A stretch of 64,000 nucleotides of DNA from Streptomyces sp. NBC_01549 (GTDB taxonomy: Bacteria > Actinomycetota > Actinomycetes > Streptomycetales > Streptomycetaceae): NCBI RefSeq assembly GCF_026339955.1, contig NZ_JAPEPW010000001.1, forward strand, positions 2,108,001 through 2,172,000, in the 5' to 3' direction. The position numbers and the translations under genes are program-made. Below, in pieces: positions 38,101-51,965 of this stretch (the stretch's first letter is position 1; each line of letters opens with the position of its first letter). The notes beneath the pieces were generated by a model. It was given only the letters and a program-made list of their open reading frames with translations. It searched no databases and had not been told where the DNA came from.

Positions 38101-39441
38101 ATGGCGGAATTCCGCCGCCCGCCGGAGTGGCAGCAACAGGCCGACAGACACACGATGTTGATCGACCCGGTGCTCACCGTGCGGCCGATCTCCCGCTTCG
38201 ACTACACGGCCCGGCGGCCGGTCTCCGCGATCGACCACGCGCTGGTGTTCGCCACCGTGGGCGGCGCCTACGACGCCTACATGCCCCCACACCGGCCGAG
38301 CCGCACGGACGCCGCGACCCGCCGCTACACCTCGGTCTACGAGGTCGACATGGGCAGCCACCCGGTACAGCTGGAACTCGAACTGCCCAGCGACGACGAC
38401 GCGTTCTCGTTCAGCGCCACCGCCGATCTGACCTGGCGCGTCTCGGACCCGATCGCCTACGTGGCCGGCGGCGAACGCGATGTGCCCACCCGGCTCACCC
38501 GTGAACTCCACCAGTTCGCACGGCCGGTCAGCCGGCGGTTCTCCATCGAGGACAGCCGGGACGCCGAGGCCGAGGTCCAGTACGCGGTCGAGAGGGGCGT
38601 CTTCGCCGACGGCATCGGGCTCGCGGTCACCTGCGTGGTGCGGTTACGCCTGGACGACGACGCGATCGCGCACCGGCGGCGTAAGCGGGCGCTGCGCTAC
38701 GAGGCCGACATGCTCGACCCCGAGCACGAGTACCGGCTGCGCCAGGCCGAGCAGTTGCACGAGCTGGAGGTGCTGCGCCAGACGCAGTCCCAGGAGCTGA
38801 TGGCCCAGAAGATCGCCTTCTACCAGTACCACCTGCAGCACGGGGGTGTCGCCCAGTGGGCCTTCCACCTCGCCGCGCACCCCGAGGACACCCGGATGGT
38901 CATCAACGCACTCCAGAAGGACCAGCTCTCCGCCATCGAGAGCCAGCTGGAGCTGATCGCCGGAGACACTCTGGAGGACTACCAGAAGGCCGAGTCGGCC
39001 CGCTCCACCCTGCGGGTCGTCAAAGAACTGAACAGCCGCCAAGAGGCCCCGCCGGGGCCCCCGGTTCCCGGCCGGCCGACGCCCCCACCCGGTGGCGTAC
39101 CGCAGCCGCCGTACGACTCCTCACAGCCGTACGGGGCCGCCGCCCAGCCCTATGGCGGCGCTCCAGCCCCCGGAGGCGTACCGGGCGCCCCCTACACCCC
39201 GCCCGGGCCGCCCGTGTCCCACCCGCCTGGGCCGCCCATGTCCCACCAGCCGTACGTCCCGCCCGCGCCCGCAACCGTGCCGCCGGGGCCCTACCAGGCC
39301 GAGCCTCCGGCCCCCGCCGGGACCCCGTACGACCAGGCCCCGCCGCCCCCGGCCGTCGCCCCCACGCCCGTCATTCCGCCCGCACCCTCCGCCTATCCGC
39401 CACCCCCGCCCCCGGAGTCGTCCGGGACGGGACCGGAGTGA
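38101..39441 (+). CDS. SPFH/Band7-like protein with proline-rich tail
   Basis: 446 residues. Residues ~1-190 are beta-rich, followed by charged helices (DPEHEYRLRQAEQLHELEVL through ELMAQKIAFYQYHL), the layout of SPFH (stomatin/prohibitin/flotillin) domains; assignment is from architecture, not a specific motif. From about residue 320 a ~125-residue Pro/Gly/Tyr-rich tail follows. No N-terminal membrane helix. Ribosome site GAGGAG before ATG 38101, 32 bp after the STAND-like gene. Could scaffold the cassette proteins at the membrane. The next gene overlaps its stop (GTGA). Confidence 0.55.
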   Translation: MAEFRRPPEWQQQADRHTMLIDPVLTVRPISRFDYTARRPVSAIDHALVFATVGGAYDAYMPPHRPSRTDAATRRYTSVYEVDMGSHPVQLELELPSDDDAFSFSATADLTWRVSDPIAYVAGGERDVPTRLTRELHQFARPVSRRFSIEDSRDAEAEVQYAVERGVFADGIGLAVTCVVRLRLDDDAIAHRRRKRALRYEADMLDPEHEYRLRQAEQLHELEVLRQTQSQELMAQKIAFYQYHLQHGGVAQWAFHLAAHPEDTRMVINALQKDQLSAIESQLELIAGDTLEDYQKAESARSTLRVVKELNSRQEAPPGPPVPGRPTPPPGGVPQPPYDSSQPYGAAAQPYGGAPAPGGVPGAPYTPPGPPVSHPPGPPMSHQPYVPPAPATVPPGPYQAEPPAPAGTPYDQAPPPPAVAPTPVIPPAPSAYPPPPPPESSGTGPE

Positions 39442-39941
39442 CCACCACCGCTCCCGGCACCAGAACCGCCGAACGGCTGCTGGACGAGCTGCGGGGCGAG
39501 ATCGCCCGGGCCGACAGCAAGGCGTCCGTGCTGGTGGCGGCGCTCGGCATGACGGCGGGGGTGTTCAGCGGGCTGCTGGCCGGACGGAACTGGTCGCCGA
39601 GCTCGCTCTCGGCGCCCGGTACGGCCGTCTGGTGGACCGGCGCCCTGGCCCTCGCCTTCGCCCTGTTCTCGCTGCTGCTCGCGGTGCTCCCCCGGTACCG
39701 CGCCAGTTCGTGGGCCCCGGGCCGGCCCCTCTGTTTCTTCGGAGACATCCAACAAGCCGTACGTGAAGGACAGTTGGCGACCGCTCTCGCCGACACCGAC
39801 CGCGACCCCGCCGCCGGACTCACCGCGGCGCTCACCGAGACCAGCCGTATCGCCGCCCGCAAGCACCAGTGGATCCGCACCGGACTGATCGCCTTCTGCG
39901 CGGGCACGGTGCTGCTTCCCGCCGGGCTGCTCATCGGCTGA
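39438..39941 (+). CDS. Pycsar effector PycTM-like three-helix membrane protein
   Basis: 167 residues. A short N-terminal amphipathic region with ARADSKAS (residues 23-30) leads into membrane helix 1 (VLVAALGMTAGVFSGLLAG), helix 2 (WWTGALALAFALFSLLLAVLP) and, after a ~60-residue cytosolic segment containing FFGDIQQAV, a C-terminal helix 3 (FCAGTVLLPAGLLIG). Size, topology and the RADxKAS entry match the PycTM (DUF5706) effectors of Pycsar systems, which respond to cyclic UMP/CMP and depolarise membranes. GTG start overlaps the upstream stop by 4 bp. Confidence 0.75.
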   Translation: MTTTAPGTRTAERLLDELRGEIARADSKASVLVAALGMTAGVFSGLLAGRNWSPSSLSAPGTAVWWTGALALAFALFSLLLAVLPRYRASSWAPGRPLCFFGDIQQAVREGQLATALADTDRDPAAGLTAALTETSRIAARKHQWIRTGLIAFCAGTVLLPAGLLIG

Positions 39942-39967
39942 CGTCCCCGTCCTGAAGGAGCCCCACC

Positions 39968-41365
39968 TTGTCCTACCCGCCAGACCCGGCCGCCCCGGAG
40001 CCCGGCCCCGCCTATCCGGAGCCCCCGTACCCGGGCACGCCGGCGCCCCCGTCCTATCCGGGCGCCGCGCCCCAGTACCCGGGAGGCGCCGCGACACCAC
40101 CGCCGTACCCGGGAGCCTCCGCGACGCCGCCCCCCTACCCCGGGGCCGCCGCTCCCCCACCCCCATACCCGGGGACCCCCGCACCCCCGTCCTATCCGGG
40201 CGCCGCACCCCAGTACCCGGGGGCCGGGGCCGCGCCTTCGTACCCCGCGGCTCCGCCCGCCCACCCGGGGGCCGCGCCCACGTACCCGAGCGGACCACAG
40301 CCCCCCACCGCCACCGCACCGCCGTACATCCCGCCCCAGACGCCCCCCATGCATACGCCCTCCGCCGCCGCACCGCCCACACCTCCAGCACCGCCGGAGG
40401 CCACCGCTCCCGACGACCTCGACTACCGGCACGCGGGCTCCCGCGTCCACGTGGCCGCGCACCAGCGCGGGGCCGACGCCACCGCGATCGGGCAGCTGGC
40501 CGTCCAGGTGCCGGGCTTCCTGGTGAGCCTCGCCGTGGTCGCCTCGTTCGCCGTGGGGATCCTCGGCACGGCCATGGGCTGGCTGGTCATCCTCGCCTGG
40601 CTGGCCTCCGGGGCGCTCGTCTTCCACCGGCCCACCGAGCTGGCCTTCGCCCGGCACATGATGAAGCTCAGGGTGCCGCTCGCGGAGGAGCGGGCCCGTC
40701 TGGAGCCGATCTGGCGCGAGGTCACCGCCCGTGCGGGCATCGAGGCACACACGTACGAGCTCATGGTGGAGAACAGCACCGACCTGAACGCGGTGGCGGC
40801 CGCCGGCCATGTCGTCGGGGTCACGACGTACGCGCTGAACGAGATTCCCAGCAGCAACCTCGCCGCCGTACTCGCCCATGAACTCGGCCATCACACCGGC
40901 GGTCACGCCTGGACCGGCCTGCTCGGCTACTGGTACTCGCTGCCAGGACGGATCGCCTGGGCCTTCATGCGGGGCATCGCCCGGATCGCGATCCGGGTCG
41001 CGAGTGTCTTCTCGCTGGCCGCGACCGGGATGGTCTACCTCTTCATCGGAATGTTCGTGATCGGCGGATTCGTCGCCGCCTGGTACATCACCGTTCCGCT
41101 CGTCATCGCCCCCTACCTGCTCGCCTACGTGGGTCGCCAGGGCGAGCTGCGTGCCGACCGGCAGGCCGCGGACCTCGGCTTCGCGCCCCAGCTGGCACAG
41201 GTCCTGTACCACTTCCAGGCCCAGGAGGACGCGGTGAAGGCGCAGGCCGCGGCGCAGGGCAGGAAGCTCAAGGAACCGGGCGGCCTGGCCAGGCTGCTGA
41301 CCACCCACCCGGACAACTACACCCGGCTCCAGGCACTCGAGCCCTACCTCCAGCTCAGCCGCTGA
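39968..41365 (+). CDS. Membrane M48 family metalloprotease with proline-rich N-terminus
   Basis: 465 residues. Zinc site HELGHH at residues 304-309 and third ligand in GELRADRQAAD (Glu393), as in HtpX/M48 peptidases. Two membrane helices precede the catalytic domain (LVSLAVVASFAVGILGTAMGWLVIL) and two more follow the zinc helix, placing the site at the cytosolic face as in HtpX. The first ~135 residues are Pro/Tyr/Gly-rich with PYPG repeats. TTG 39968 is chosen because GAAGGAG lies 7 bp upstream and MSYPP fits. It closes the cassette, 26 bp after the PycTM-like gene. Confidence 0.85.
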   Translation: MSYPPDPAAPEPGPAYPEPPYPGTPAPPSYPGAAPQYPGGAATPPPYPGASATPPPYPGAAAPPPPYPGTPAPPSYPGAAPQYPGAGAAPSYPAAPPAHPGAAPTYPSGPQPPTATAPPYIPPQTPPMHTPSAAAPPTPPAPPEATAPDDLDYRHAGSRVHVAAHQRGADATAIGQLAVQVPGFLVSLAVVASFAVGILGTAMGWLVILAWLASGALVFHRPTELAFARHMMKLRVPLAEERARLEPIWREVTARAGIEAHTYELMVENSTDLNAVAAAGHVVGVTTYALNEIPSSNLAAVLAHELGHHTGGHAWTGLLGYWYSLPGRIAWAFMRGIARIAIRVASVFSLAATGMVYLFIGMFVIGGFVAAWYITVPLVIAPYLLAYVGRQGELRADRQAADLGFAPQLAQVLYHFQAQEDAVKAQAAAQGRKLKEPGGLARLLTTHPDNYTRLQALEPYLQLSR

Positions 41366-41393
41366 CCACGGACGACCGGCACCGGACAACGCC

Positions 41394-41434
41394 GAAGGGC
41401 GGCCACCCCGTACGAAACGGAGTGGCCGCCCTTC
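41394..41434. terminator. Hairpin between the M48 gene and rpoC (convergent)
   Basis: 13-bp perfect arms GAAGGGCGGCCAC / GTGGCCGCCCTTC with a 15-nt loop. Lies between the two convergent stops and probably terminates in both directions. Confidence 0.75.
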
Positions 41435-41453
41435 AGTACTTCAGACGTACGCC

Positions 41454-45353
<3,900 letters not shown>

Positions 45354-45466
45354 TATGCGTCAATCCCTCTCAGGGTTGTAAGTCTTGGGGTCTGAAACGG
45401 GGGTCCTGGGGCCGGCAGGCCTTTGTCACCTTTTCCACAGGTGGTCAAAGGCCCGCCGAACTCCCG

Positions 45467-48400
45467 TCAGACCTCTTCGACGCTGCTCGGCTCGCGCCGG
45501 GACAGGTCGATGCCGAGCTCCTCCGCCGCGCGGAAGACGTCCTCGTCGGTGTCACGCATTTCGATGGACATACCGTCGCTGGACAGCACCTCCACGTTGA
45601 GGCAGAGAGACTGCATCTCCTTGATGAGCACCTTGAAGGACTCGGGGATGCCGGGCTCGGGAATGTTCTCGCCCTTGACGATGGCCTCGTAGACCTTCAC
45701 GCGGCCGGTCACGTCGTCGGACTTGATGGTCAGCAGCTCCTGGAGGGCGTAAGCGGCGCCGTATGCCTCCAGCGCCCACACCTCCATCTCACCGAAGCGC
45801 TGGCCACCGAACTGAGCCTTACCACCCAGCGGCTGCTGGGTGATCATCGAGTACGGACCGGTCGAGCGGGCGTGCAGCTTGTCGTCGACCAGGTGGTGGA
45901 GCTTGAGGATGTACATGTAGCCGACCGAGATCGGCTCCGGGAACGGCTCGCCGGAGCGGCCGTCGAACAGCGGCGCCTTACCGGTCGGGAGCACCATGCG
46001 CTCGCCGTCGCGGTTCGGGATCGTGTGCTGCAGCAGACCCGCGAGCTCGTCCTCACGCGCACCGTCGAAGACGGGGGTGGCGACGTTGGTGCCCGGGGCG
46101 ACCACGTCGGCCTCGATGGCCTGCAGTCGCTGCGCCCAGTCGTCGGCGAGACCGGAGACGTCCCAGCCGCGGCTGGCGAGCCAGCCGAGGTGGATCTCCA
46201 GGACCTGTCCCGGGTTCATTCGGGACGGGACACCGAGCGGGTTGAGGATGATGTCGACCGGGGTGCCGTCCTCCAGGAACGGCATGTCCTCGATCGGCAG
46301 GATCTTCGAGATGACACCCTTGTTGCCGTGACGGCCGGCGAGCTTGTCACCGTCCGTGATCTTGCGCTTCTGCGCCACGTAGACACGAACCAGCTGGTTC
46401 ACGCCCGGCGGCAGCTCGTCGCCCTCTTCACGGTCGAAGACGCGGACGCCGATGACCTTGCCGATCTCGCCGTGCGGCACCTTCAGCGAGGTGTCGCGCA
46501 CCTCGCGCGCCTTCTCACCGAAGATCGCGCGCAGCAGGCGCTCCTCCGGGGTCAGCTCGGTCTCACCCTTGGGCGTGACCTTGCCGACCAGGATGTCGCC
46601 GGCGACGACCTCGGCACCGATGCGGATGATGCCGCGCTCGTCGAGGTCGGCGAGGACCTCCTCGGAGACGTTCGGGATGTCCCGGGTGATCTCCTCGGGG
46701 CCGAGCTTGGTGTCACGGGCGTCGACCTCGTGCTCCTCGATGTGGATCGAGGAGAGGACGTCGTCCTGCACGAGGCGCTGCGACAGGATGATCGCGTCCT
46801 CGTAGTTGTGACCCTCCCACGGCATGAACGCCACGAGCAGGTTCTTGCCGAGCGCCATCTCGCCGTTCTCGGTCGCCGGACCGTCGGCCAGAACCTGACC
46901 GGCGACGACCCGGGCGCCCTCGTCCACGACAACCTTCTGGTTGACGGAGGTGCCCTGGTTCGAGCGGGAGAACTTGTGCAGGCGGTACGTGGTGTACGTG
47001 CCGTCGTCGTTGGCGGTGGTGACGTAGTCCGCGGAGACCTCCTGGACCACACCGTCCTTCTCCGACTTCAGGACGTCACCGGCGTCGACCGCGCAGCGGT
47101 ACTCCATGCCCGTGCCGACCAGCGGCGCCTCGGACTTGATGAGCGGCACGGCCTGACGCATCATGTTCGCGCCCATGAGGGCACGGTTGGCGTCGTCGTG
47201 CTCGAGGAACGGGATCATGGCGGTCGCGACCGACACCATCTGGCGCGGCGAGACGTCCATGTAGTCGACGTCGTCACCGGGGACGTAGTCGACCTCTCCG
47301 CCACGACGGCGGACCAGGACGCGGGACTCCTCGAAGCGGAACTCGTCCGTCAGCGGCGCGTTGGCCTGCGCGATGACGAATCGGTCCTCTTCGTCGGCCG
47401 TGAGGTAGTCGACCTCGTCGGTGACGACACCGCCGGTGACCTTGCGGTACGGGGTCTCGACGAAACCGAACGCGTTGACGCGACCGTAGGAGGCGAGCGA
47501 GCCGATCAGACCGATGTTCGGGCCTTCAGGGGTCTCGATCGGGCACATGCGGCCGTAGTGCGAGGGGTGCACGTCTCGGACCTCGAAGCCGGCCCGCTCA
47601 CGGGAGAGACCACCCGGGCCAAGAGCCGACAGACGGCGCTTGTGGGTGAGACCCGACAGCGGGTTGTTCTGGTCCATGAACTGCGACAGCTGGCTGGTGC
47701 CGAAGAACTCCTTGATGGAGGCGACGACCGGCCGGATGTTGATCAGGGTCTGCGGCGTGATCGCCTCGACGTCCTGAGTCGTCATGCGCTCGCGGACGAC
47801 GCGCTCCATACGAGCCAGACCCGTGCGGACCTGGTTCTGGATGAGCTCGCCGACGTTACGCAGACGACGGTTGCCGAAGTGGTCGATGTCGTCGGTCTCG
47901 ACGACGATCTGCGTGCCGTTGTCACCGACGGTCTCGGTCTCACCGGCGTGCAGCTTCACCAGGTACTTGATCGACGAGATGATGTCCTCGACGGTCAGGA
48001 TCCCGGCGTCCAGCGGCGCCTCGCCGCCCAGCTTCTTGTTGACCTTGTAGCGGCCGACCTTCGCGAGGTCGTAGCGCTTCGGGTTGAAGTAGAGGTTCTC
48101 AAGAAGCGTCTGCGCGGCCTCGCGGGTCGGGGGCTCGCCCGGACGCAGCTTGCGGTAGATGTCGAGCAGCGCGTCGTCCTGGCCCTGGGTGTGGTCCTTC
48201 TCCAGGGTGGCGCGCATGGACTCGTACTCGCCGAACTCCTCGAGGATCTGCTCGGTCGTCCAACCGAGAGCCTTCAGGAGAACGGTGACGGACTGCTTGC
48301 GCTTGCGGTCGATGCGCACACCGACCATGTCGCGCTTGTCGATCTCCATCTCCAGCCAGGCACCCCGGGACGGGATGACCTTCGCGGAGAAGATGTCCTT

Positions 48401-48952
48401 GTCGGACGTCTTGTCGATGGAGGAGTCGAAGTAGACGCCCGGCGAGCGGACCAGCTGGGACACCACGACACGCTCGGTGCCGTTGATGACGAAGGTGCCC
48501 TTGTTGGTCATGAGCGGGAAGTCGCCCATGAAGACCGTCTGGGACTTGATCTCGCCGGTCTCGTTGTTGGTGAACTCGGCGGTGACGAAGAGCGGGGCCG
48601 CGTACGTGAAGTCGCGGTCCTTGCACTCGTCGATGGAGTTCTTCGGGGGCTCGAAGCGGTGGTCCCGGAACGTCAGGGACATCGACCCGGAGAAGTCCTC
48701 GATCGGGGAAATCTCCTCGAAGATCTCCTCCAGACCGGACTTCGTGGGGACGTCCTGTCCGTTGTCCAGAGCCGCCTCGACACGAGCCTTCCACGCGTCG
48801 TTGCCGAGCAGCCAGTCGAAGCTCTCGGTTTGCAGCGCAAGAAGGTTCGGAACCTCGAGGGGCTCCTTGATCTTTGCAAAGGAGATGCGCAGCGGGGCGG
48901 TGCTGGCGCCGTTGTTCGTATTCGCGGTCGAGGCAGTGCGCGAGGCGGCCAA
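45467..48952 (-). CDS. rpoB: RNA polymerase beta subunit
   Basis: 1161 residues from a TTG start. [14 protein letters not shown] follows the TTG at 48952, which has GGAAGGA 6 bp upstream, so I prefer it to the ATG ten codons earlier. The rifampicin pocket is wild type: [20 protein letters not shown], then [12 protein letters not shown], with the Asp, His, Arg and Ser positions intact. Active-site [12 protein letters not shown] and the C-terminal MSIEM region are standard. Co-transcribed with rpoC; its own promoter lies 185 bp upstream. Confidence 0.98.
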   Translation of the reverse strand: MAASRTASTANTNNGASTAPLRISFAKIKEPLEVPNLLALQTESFDWLLGNDAWKARVEAALDNGQDVPTKSGLEEIFEEISPIEDFSGSMSLTFRDHRFEPPKNSIDECKDRDFTYAAPLFVTAEFTNNETGEIKSQTVFMGDFPLMTNKGTFVINGTERVVVSQLVRSPGVYFDSSIDKTSDKDIFSAKVIPSRGAWLEMEIDKRDMVGVRIDRKRKQSVTVLLKALGWTTEQILEEFGEYESMRATLEKDHTQGQDDALLDIYRKLRPGEPPTREAAQTLLENLYFNPKRYDLAKVGRYKVNKKLGGEAPLDAGILTVEDIISSIKYLVKLHAGETETVGDNGTQIVVETDDIDHFGNRRLRNVGELIQNQVRTGLARMERVVRERMTTQDVEAITPQTLINIRPVVASIKEFFGTSQLSQFMDQNNPLSGLTHKRRLSALGPGGLSRERAGFEVRDVHPSHYGRMCPIETPEGPNIGLIGSLASYGRVNAFGFVETPYRKVTGGVVTDEVDYLTADEEDRFVIAQANAPLTDEFRFEESRVLVRRRGGEVDYVPGDDVDYMDVSPRQMVSVATAMIPFLEHDDANRALMGANMMRQAVPLIKSEAPLVGTGMEYRCAVDAGDVLKSEKDGVVQEVSADYVTTANDDGTYTTYRLHKFSRSNQGTSVNQKVVVDEGARVVAGQVLADGPATENGEMALGKNLLVAFMPWEGHNYEDAIILSQRLVQDDVLSSIHIEEHEVDARDTKLGPEEITRDIPNVSEEVLADLDERGIIRIGAEVVAGDILVGKVTPKGETELTPEERLLRAIFGEKAREVRDTSLKVPHGEIGKVIGVRVFDREEGDELPPGVNQLVRVYVAQKRKITDGDKLAGRHGNKGVISKILPIEDMPFLEDGTPVDIILNPLGVPSRMNPGQVLEIHLGWLASRGWDVSGLADDWAQRLQAIEADVVAPGTNVATPVFDGAREDELAGLLQHTIPNRDGERMVLPTGKAPLFDGRSGEPFPEPISVGYMYILKLHHLVDDKLHARSTGPYSMITQQPLGGKAQFGGQRFGEMEVWALEAYGAAYALQELLTIKSDDVTGRVKVYEAIVKGENIPEPGIPESFKVLIKEMQSLCLNVEVLSSDGMSIEMRDTDEDVFRAAEELGIDLSRREPSSVEEV

Positions 48953-49136
48953 GAGGGGGTCCTTCCGAGGGCTCGGACTCACTACGCGCGTACCGGCCCC
49001 CCACTGTGCGCACAGAGACAGGTCGTTCCCGATTCAGCCAAAGGGCCAGGTCAGGGATGATCTAGTCATCGGTGCTCACGCGAGGGCATGCCCCTGGTGA
49101 CGGGCAGGAGGCAGCTAACAGGCAGCGCAAAGGGTC

Positions 49137-49165
49137 AGTGTAGCCACTAGGCCCACTGATGTCCA
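49137..49165 (-). promoter_or_regulatory. Promoter of rpoBC
   Basis: -35 TGGACA (complement of 49160-49165), 17-bp spacer, -10 TACACT (complement of 49137-49142): a textbook vegetative-sigma promoter. Start expected near 49130. It allows rpoBC to be expressed apart from rplJL. Confidence 0.75.
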
Positions 49166-49484
49166 GTCCCGGTTTTTAGAGACCATCGTTGTTCTCAACA
49201 CCTGCGGCAAGCCACGCCCTCAATGCACATCGATACTGCCCTCTTCGCCACCGATCCATGCCTCGGATCCGGATCGTTGTGACGACGCGTCCTGAGAATT
49301 GCGCGCTGCGTGCGGTTCGTCAAGGCCCCCCATGCCCTAAGCAAGTGCCGCGATCGTCACGTGCAACCTGTCTTGCAGCCCGTCTTGCAGCCCGTCACGG
49401 GCTCGGCCGGAGGCAACAACGAAGATCACCATACTCGTCGCCACCGACAGTGCAAGGCAGCCGCCACCGGACCTCAGGAACGCC

Positions 49485-49518
49485 GAAGAGCGACCACCCA
49501 GTTGGGTGATCGCTCTTC
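49485..49518 (-). terminator. Terminator after rplL
   Basis: 15-bp arms (GAAGAGCGACCACCC and near-complement with one mismatch/wobble), 4-nt loop. It lies 73 bp past the rplL stop, separating rplJL from rpoBC transcription. Confidence 0.8.
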
Positions 49519-49591
49519 AGTGCGTCAGCGTTACAGGCCCACCAGTGGCCCTGTACCAGCTCGCGAGGGGCCCTCGGGCGGGCCCGTGGGA

Positions 49592-49975
49592 CTACTTGAC
49601 CTCGACGGAGGCGCCGGCGCCCTTGAGGGACTCGGCAGCCTTCTCGGCGGCCTCCTTGGCGACCTTCTCGAGAACGGGCTTCGGGGCGCCGTCCACGAGG
49701 TCCTTGGCCTCCTTCAGACCCAGGGAGGTCAGCTCACGCACGACCTTGATGACCTGGATCTTCTTGTCGCCGGCACCCGTGAGGATGACGTCGAACTCGT
49801 CCTGCTCCTCAGCGGCCTCGGCCGGGGCGCCGGGCACGGCGGGGCCGGCAACGGCGACCGCGGCGGCGGCGGTGACGTCGAACTTCTCCTCGAACGCCTT
49901 CACGAACTCGGAGAGCTCGATGAGGGTCATGTCCTCGAACTGCGCGAGCAGGTCTTCCTGGCTGAGCTTCGCCAT
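49592..49975 (-). CDS. rplL: 50S ribosomal protein L7/L12
   Basis: 127 residues. Multicopy stalk protein recruiting translational GTPases. N-terminal dimer helix [20 protein letters not shown], an Ala/Val/Pro hinge, and the globular C-terminal domain with [22 protein letters not shown] and [17 protein letters not shown] 49975 gives the standard MAKLS start; the upstream ATG at 49993 is less likely. Confidence 0.97.
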   Translation of the reverse strand: MAKLSQEDLLAQFEDMTLIELSEFVKAFEEKFDVTAAAAVAVAGPAVPGAPAEAAEEQDEFDVILTGAGDKKIQVIKVVRELTSLGLKEAKDLVDGAPKPVLEKVAKEAAEKAAESLKGAGASVEVK

Positions 49976-50085
49976 GATGGGCGATCCTTCCACTAATTCG
50001 GCTGGTGCCGGATGTACATGTGAGGCGGGCGTACTTTCGGCCCGCTGCGACCGCTGCCTAGGCGGCGGTCAATGCGCGAGCCGAA

Positions 50086-50616
50086 TTACTCGGCACCGCC
50101 CTGCTCGGCCTGCTTGGCACGAAGAGCGTCCACGGTGCGGACGAGCTTCGAGGGGAGCGCCTGGAAGAGCTGAGCAGCCTGAGTCTGCTTACCCTTGAAC
50201 GCACCGGCCAGCTTGCTGAGCAGAACCTCGCGGGACTCGAGGTCCGCAAGCTTCTTGATCTCGTCGGCGGACAGCGCCTTGCCGTCAAGGACACCGCCCT
50301 TGATGACGAGGTTGGGGTTGTCCTTGGCGAAGTCACGAAGACCCTTCGCGGACACCACCGGGTCACCGGTGATGAACGCGACCGCCGTCGGACCGTTGAA
50401 CAGGTCGTCGAGCGTGGAGATCCCGGCCTCGTTGGCCGCAATCTTGGTCAGCGTGTTCTTCACCACGGCGTACTGGGCGTCTTCACCGAGCGAACGACGC
50501 AGCGTCTTGAGCTGCGCCACGGTGAGACCCCGGTACTCGGTCAGCACGGCGGCGTTCGAGCTGCGGAACTGGTCCGCGAGCTCGGCTACCGCGGCAGCCT
50601 TGTCGGGCCTTGCCAT
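50086..50616 (-). CDS. rplJ: 50S ribosomal protein L10
   Basis: 176 residues. Anchors the L7/L12 stalk on 23S rRNA and in many bacteria represses its own operon. [29 protein letters not shown] and YAVVKNTL are conserved; the C-terminal helix that binds L12 dimers follows. ATG 50616 with GGAGG upstream. Its leader holds an attenuator-like hairpin. Confidence 0.97.
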   Translation of the reverse strand: MARPDKAAAVAELADQFRSSNAAVLTEYRGLTVAQLKTLRRSLGEDAQYAVVKNTLTKIAANEAGISTLDDLFNGPTAVAFITGDPVVSAKGLRDFAKDNPNLVIKGGVLDGKALSADEIKKLADLESREVLLSKLAGAFKGKQTQAAQLFQALPSKLVRTVDALRAKQAEQGGAE

Positions 50617-50662
50617 AGAGCGTCGGCCTCCTTCCGGGTGATGAGGACCGCTCGGAAGGGGC

Positions 50663-50701
50663 TGGGCAAAACGAAACGCCCCGGCGCAGGCGCACGGGGC
50701 G
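50663..50701 (-). promoter_or_regulatory. Attenuator-like hairpin in the rplJ leader
   Basis: Stem CGCCCC / GGGGCG with inner GCG/CGC pairs (50677-50701) followed on the RNA strand by TTTCGTTTTG. It lies 47 nt or more before the rplJ ATG and looks like an intrinsic terminator placed in the leader. Confidence 0.5.
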
Positions 50702-50853
50702 TAGCTCAACCGGTACGTCCGCGAGCTGGGCAAGCGAACTCCGGGAACACATCCACGGTCACCTACGCGGGTCGTCCGCAGTTTCAGCGGATCCTTCGGC
50801 CGCCTCGCCCTCTTCCGAGCGCAAGGCAACGACCAGCGGTCTTTGGCTTCTGG

Positions 50854-50882
50854 GGAACAGTACGTGACGGGGCAGCTGTCAA
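50854..50882 (-). promoter_or_regulatory. Candidate rplJ promoter
   Basis: -35 TTGACA (complement of 50877-50882) with a 17-bp spacer to TGTTCC (complement of 50854-50859). The -35 is perfect, the -10 is poor, so the exact start is uncertain. Confidence 0.45.
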
Positions 50883-50953
50883 GCAAATCCGCTGGGCAGC
50901 GCCTCGGCTCGGCGCTCGACAGCGCTTCCGCTCAGCGGCAGTCCAGTGACGGA

Positions 50954-51817
50954 TCAGCCCTTCTGGGCGTCCTTCATCAGCTGCGCGAGGTCGACGGTGT
51001 CCTTGGCCGGCGGGGCCTTGACCGTCACCGGCTTGTTGTAGTCGAGGAAGACCATGGTCACGTCGAGCGGGCCCTTGTCGGAGGCGGCGCGCACCCGGAC
51101 CTGCTTGGTGTGGTCGTCCGGTCCGACCCACATGTCCATCGTGAGCTTGTCGGCGCCCAGCTCCTCGTACTGCTTCAGGCTCTTCTCGCGCTTGTCCCGC
51201 GTCGCCTTGTCCTTCTTCTTGAGCTCGGCGCGGAGTTCATCGAGGGTGACCGTGCCCTTGTAGTGGGTGGTCTGAACGCCGTCGATCTTCTCCGTGCCGA
51301 CCTTCTTCACGTCCTTGGAGCCGGTCAGGTAGGTGGATTCCTGGGACGGGTCCTGGGCGGCCTGGTCGGAGAGCTTGCTCGCGTCGATGCCCGCGGAGCC
51401 GTCGGCGCCCTTGGACATCGCGGAGATGTCGAACTTCATCCAGCTCTTGCCGTCCATCTCCTTGGCGGCGGCCGCACCCCCGCCCAGGTACATCGCCCCG
51501 TCGACGACCCGGATCTCCACCTTGCCGTCGGCGCCCTGGTCGAGGGCGGTCATCTTCATGCTCATGGCCAGCGGCTTCATGCTCATCGACGCCTGGGCCT
51601 CGACACGGCCCGTCTCCGGAACCTTGCCGGTCATCCGGTAGCTGAGCGAGGTGATGGCCTCGCTGTTCTTCGCCGCCTTGGCCACGGCCGCCGCGGGAGT
51701 CATCTTCGGCGCATCGTCGCCCTTCCCACAGGCGACGGCACCCCCCGCGAGAACCAGGGCCGCGAGCACCGCGCCCGTCGCACCACGCCGCACGGAACCA
51801 CGCACAGAAATCTTCAA
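50954..51817 (-). CDS. Lipoprotein, LppX/LprG-LolA-like (paralogue 1)
   Basis: 287 residues. Signal peptide with lipobox (LAGGAVAC, Cys30), then a Lys/Thr-rich mature domain ([52 protein letters not shown] region). The alternating amphipathic strands and the [11 protein letters not shown] element resemble actinobacterial LppX/LprG-type lipoproteins of the LolA-like fold, which shield lipids or other hydrophobic ligands. Paralogous to the next gene. Conserved position between rplA and rplJ in Streptomyces. Ligand unknown. Confidence 0.75.
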   Translation of the reverse strand: MKISVRGSVRRGATGAVLAALVLAGGAVACGKGDDAPKMTPAAAVAKAAKNSEAITSLSYRMTGKVPETGRVEAQASMSMKPLAMSMKMTALDQGADGKVEIRVVDGAMYLGGGAAAAKEMDGKSWMKFDISAMSKGADGSAGIDASKLSDQAAQDPSQESTYLTGSKDVKKVGTEKIDGVQTTHYKGTVTLDELRAELKKKDKATRDKREKSLKQYEELGADKLTMDMWVGPDDHTKQVRVRAASDKGPLDVTMVFLDYNKPVTVKAPPAKDTVDLAQLMKDAQKG

Positions 51818-51965
51818 GATCCCCCCAGGGAACTGATGAACGATTCACAGACTGGGCGTGAGCGTAACCCAGAGGGGCTCAAGTGGTCTCGCGAATTCTT
51901 TTGAGTTTCTTGGGACTCGGCGGCCTCAGCCGAGTGCGCCTCTCGGCCGGTGGCGCCGACGCCTC

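Larger units (their letters stand above)
48953..49591. other. rplL-rpoB intergenic region
   Basis: 639 bp, minus-strand leader of rpoBC. It contains the rplL terminator (49485-49518), a well-formed promoter (49137-49165) and, from about 49130 to 48953, an untranslated leader of ~175 nt that begins ACCCTTTGCGCTGCCTGTTA. The part from 49170 to 49484 shows no gene; the repeated CTTGCAGCCCGT at 49372-49395 is a small tandem duplication. Confidence 0.6.
50617..50953. other. rplJ leader and promoter region
   Basis: 337 bp on the minus strand between a lipoprotein gene and rplJ. It contains a perfect TTGACA -35 (50877-50882), a ~230-nt leader and a hairpin followed by a U-rich stretch (50663-50701). 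This matches the position of L10 leaders that bind L10-L12 or attenuate transcription. No gene. Confidence 0.55.

Noticed and set aside
47600..47750. Possible rifampicin resistance in rpoB
   Set aside because: All classic resistance positions carry the sensitive residues; a single ordinary rpoB.
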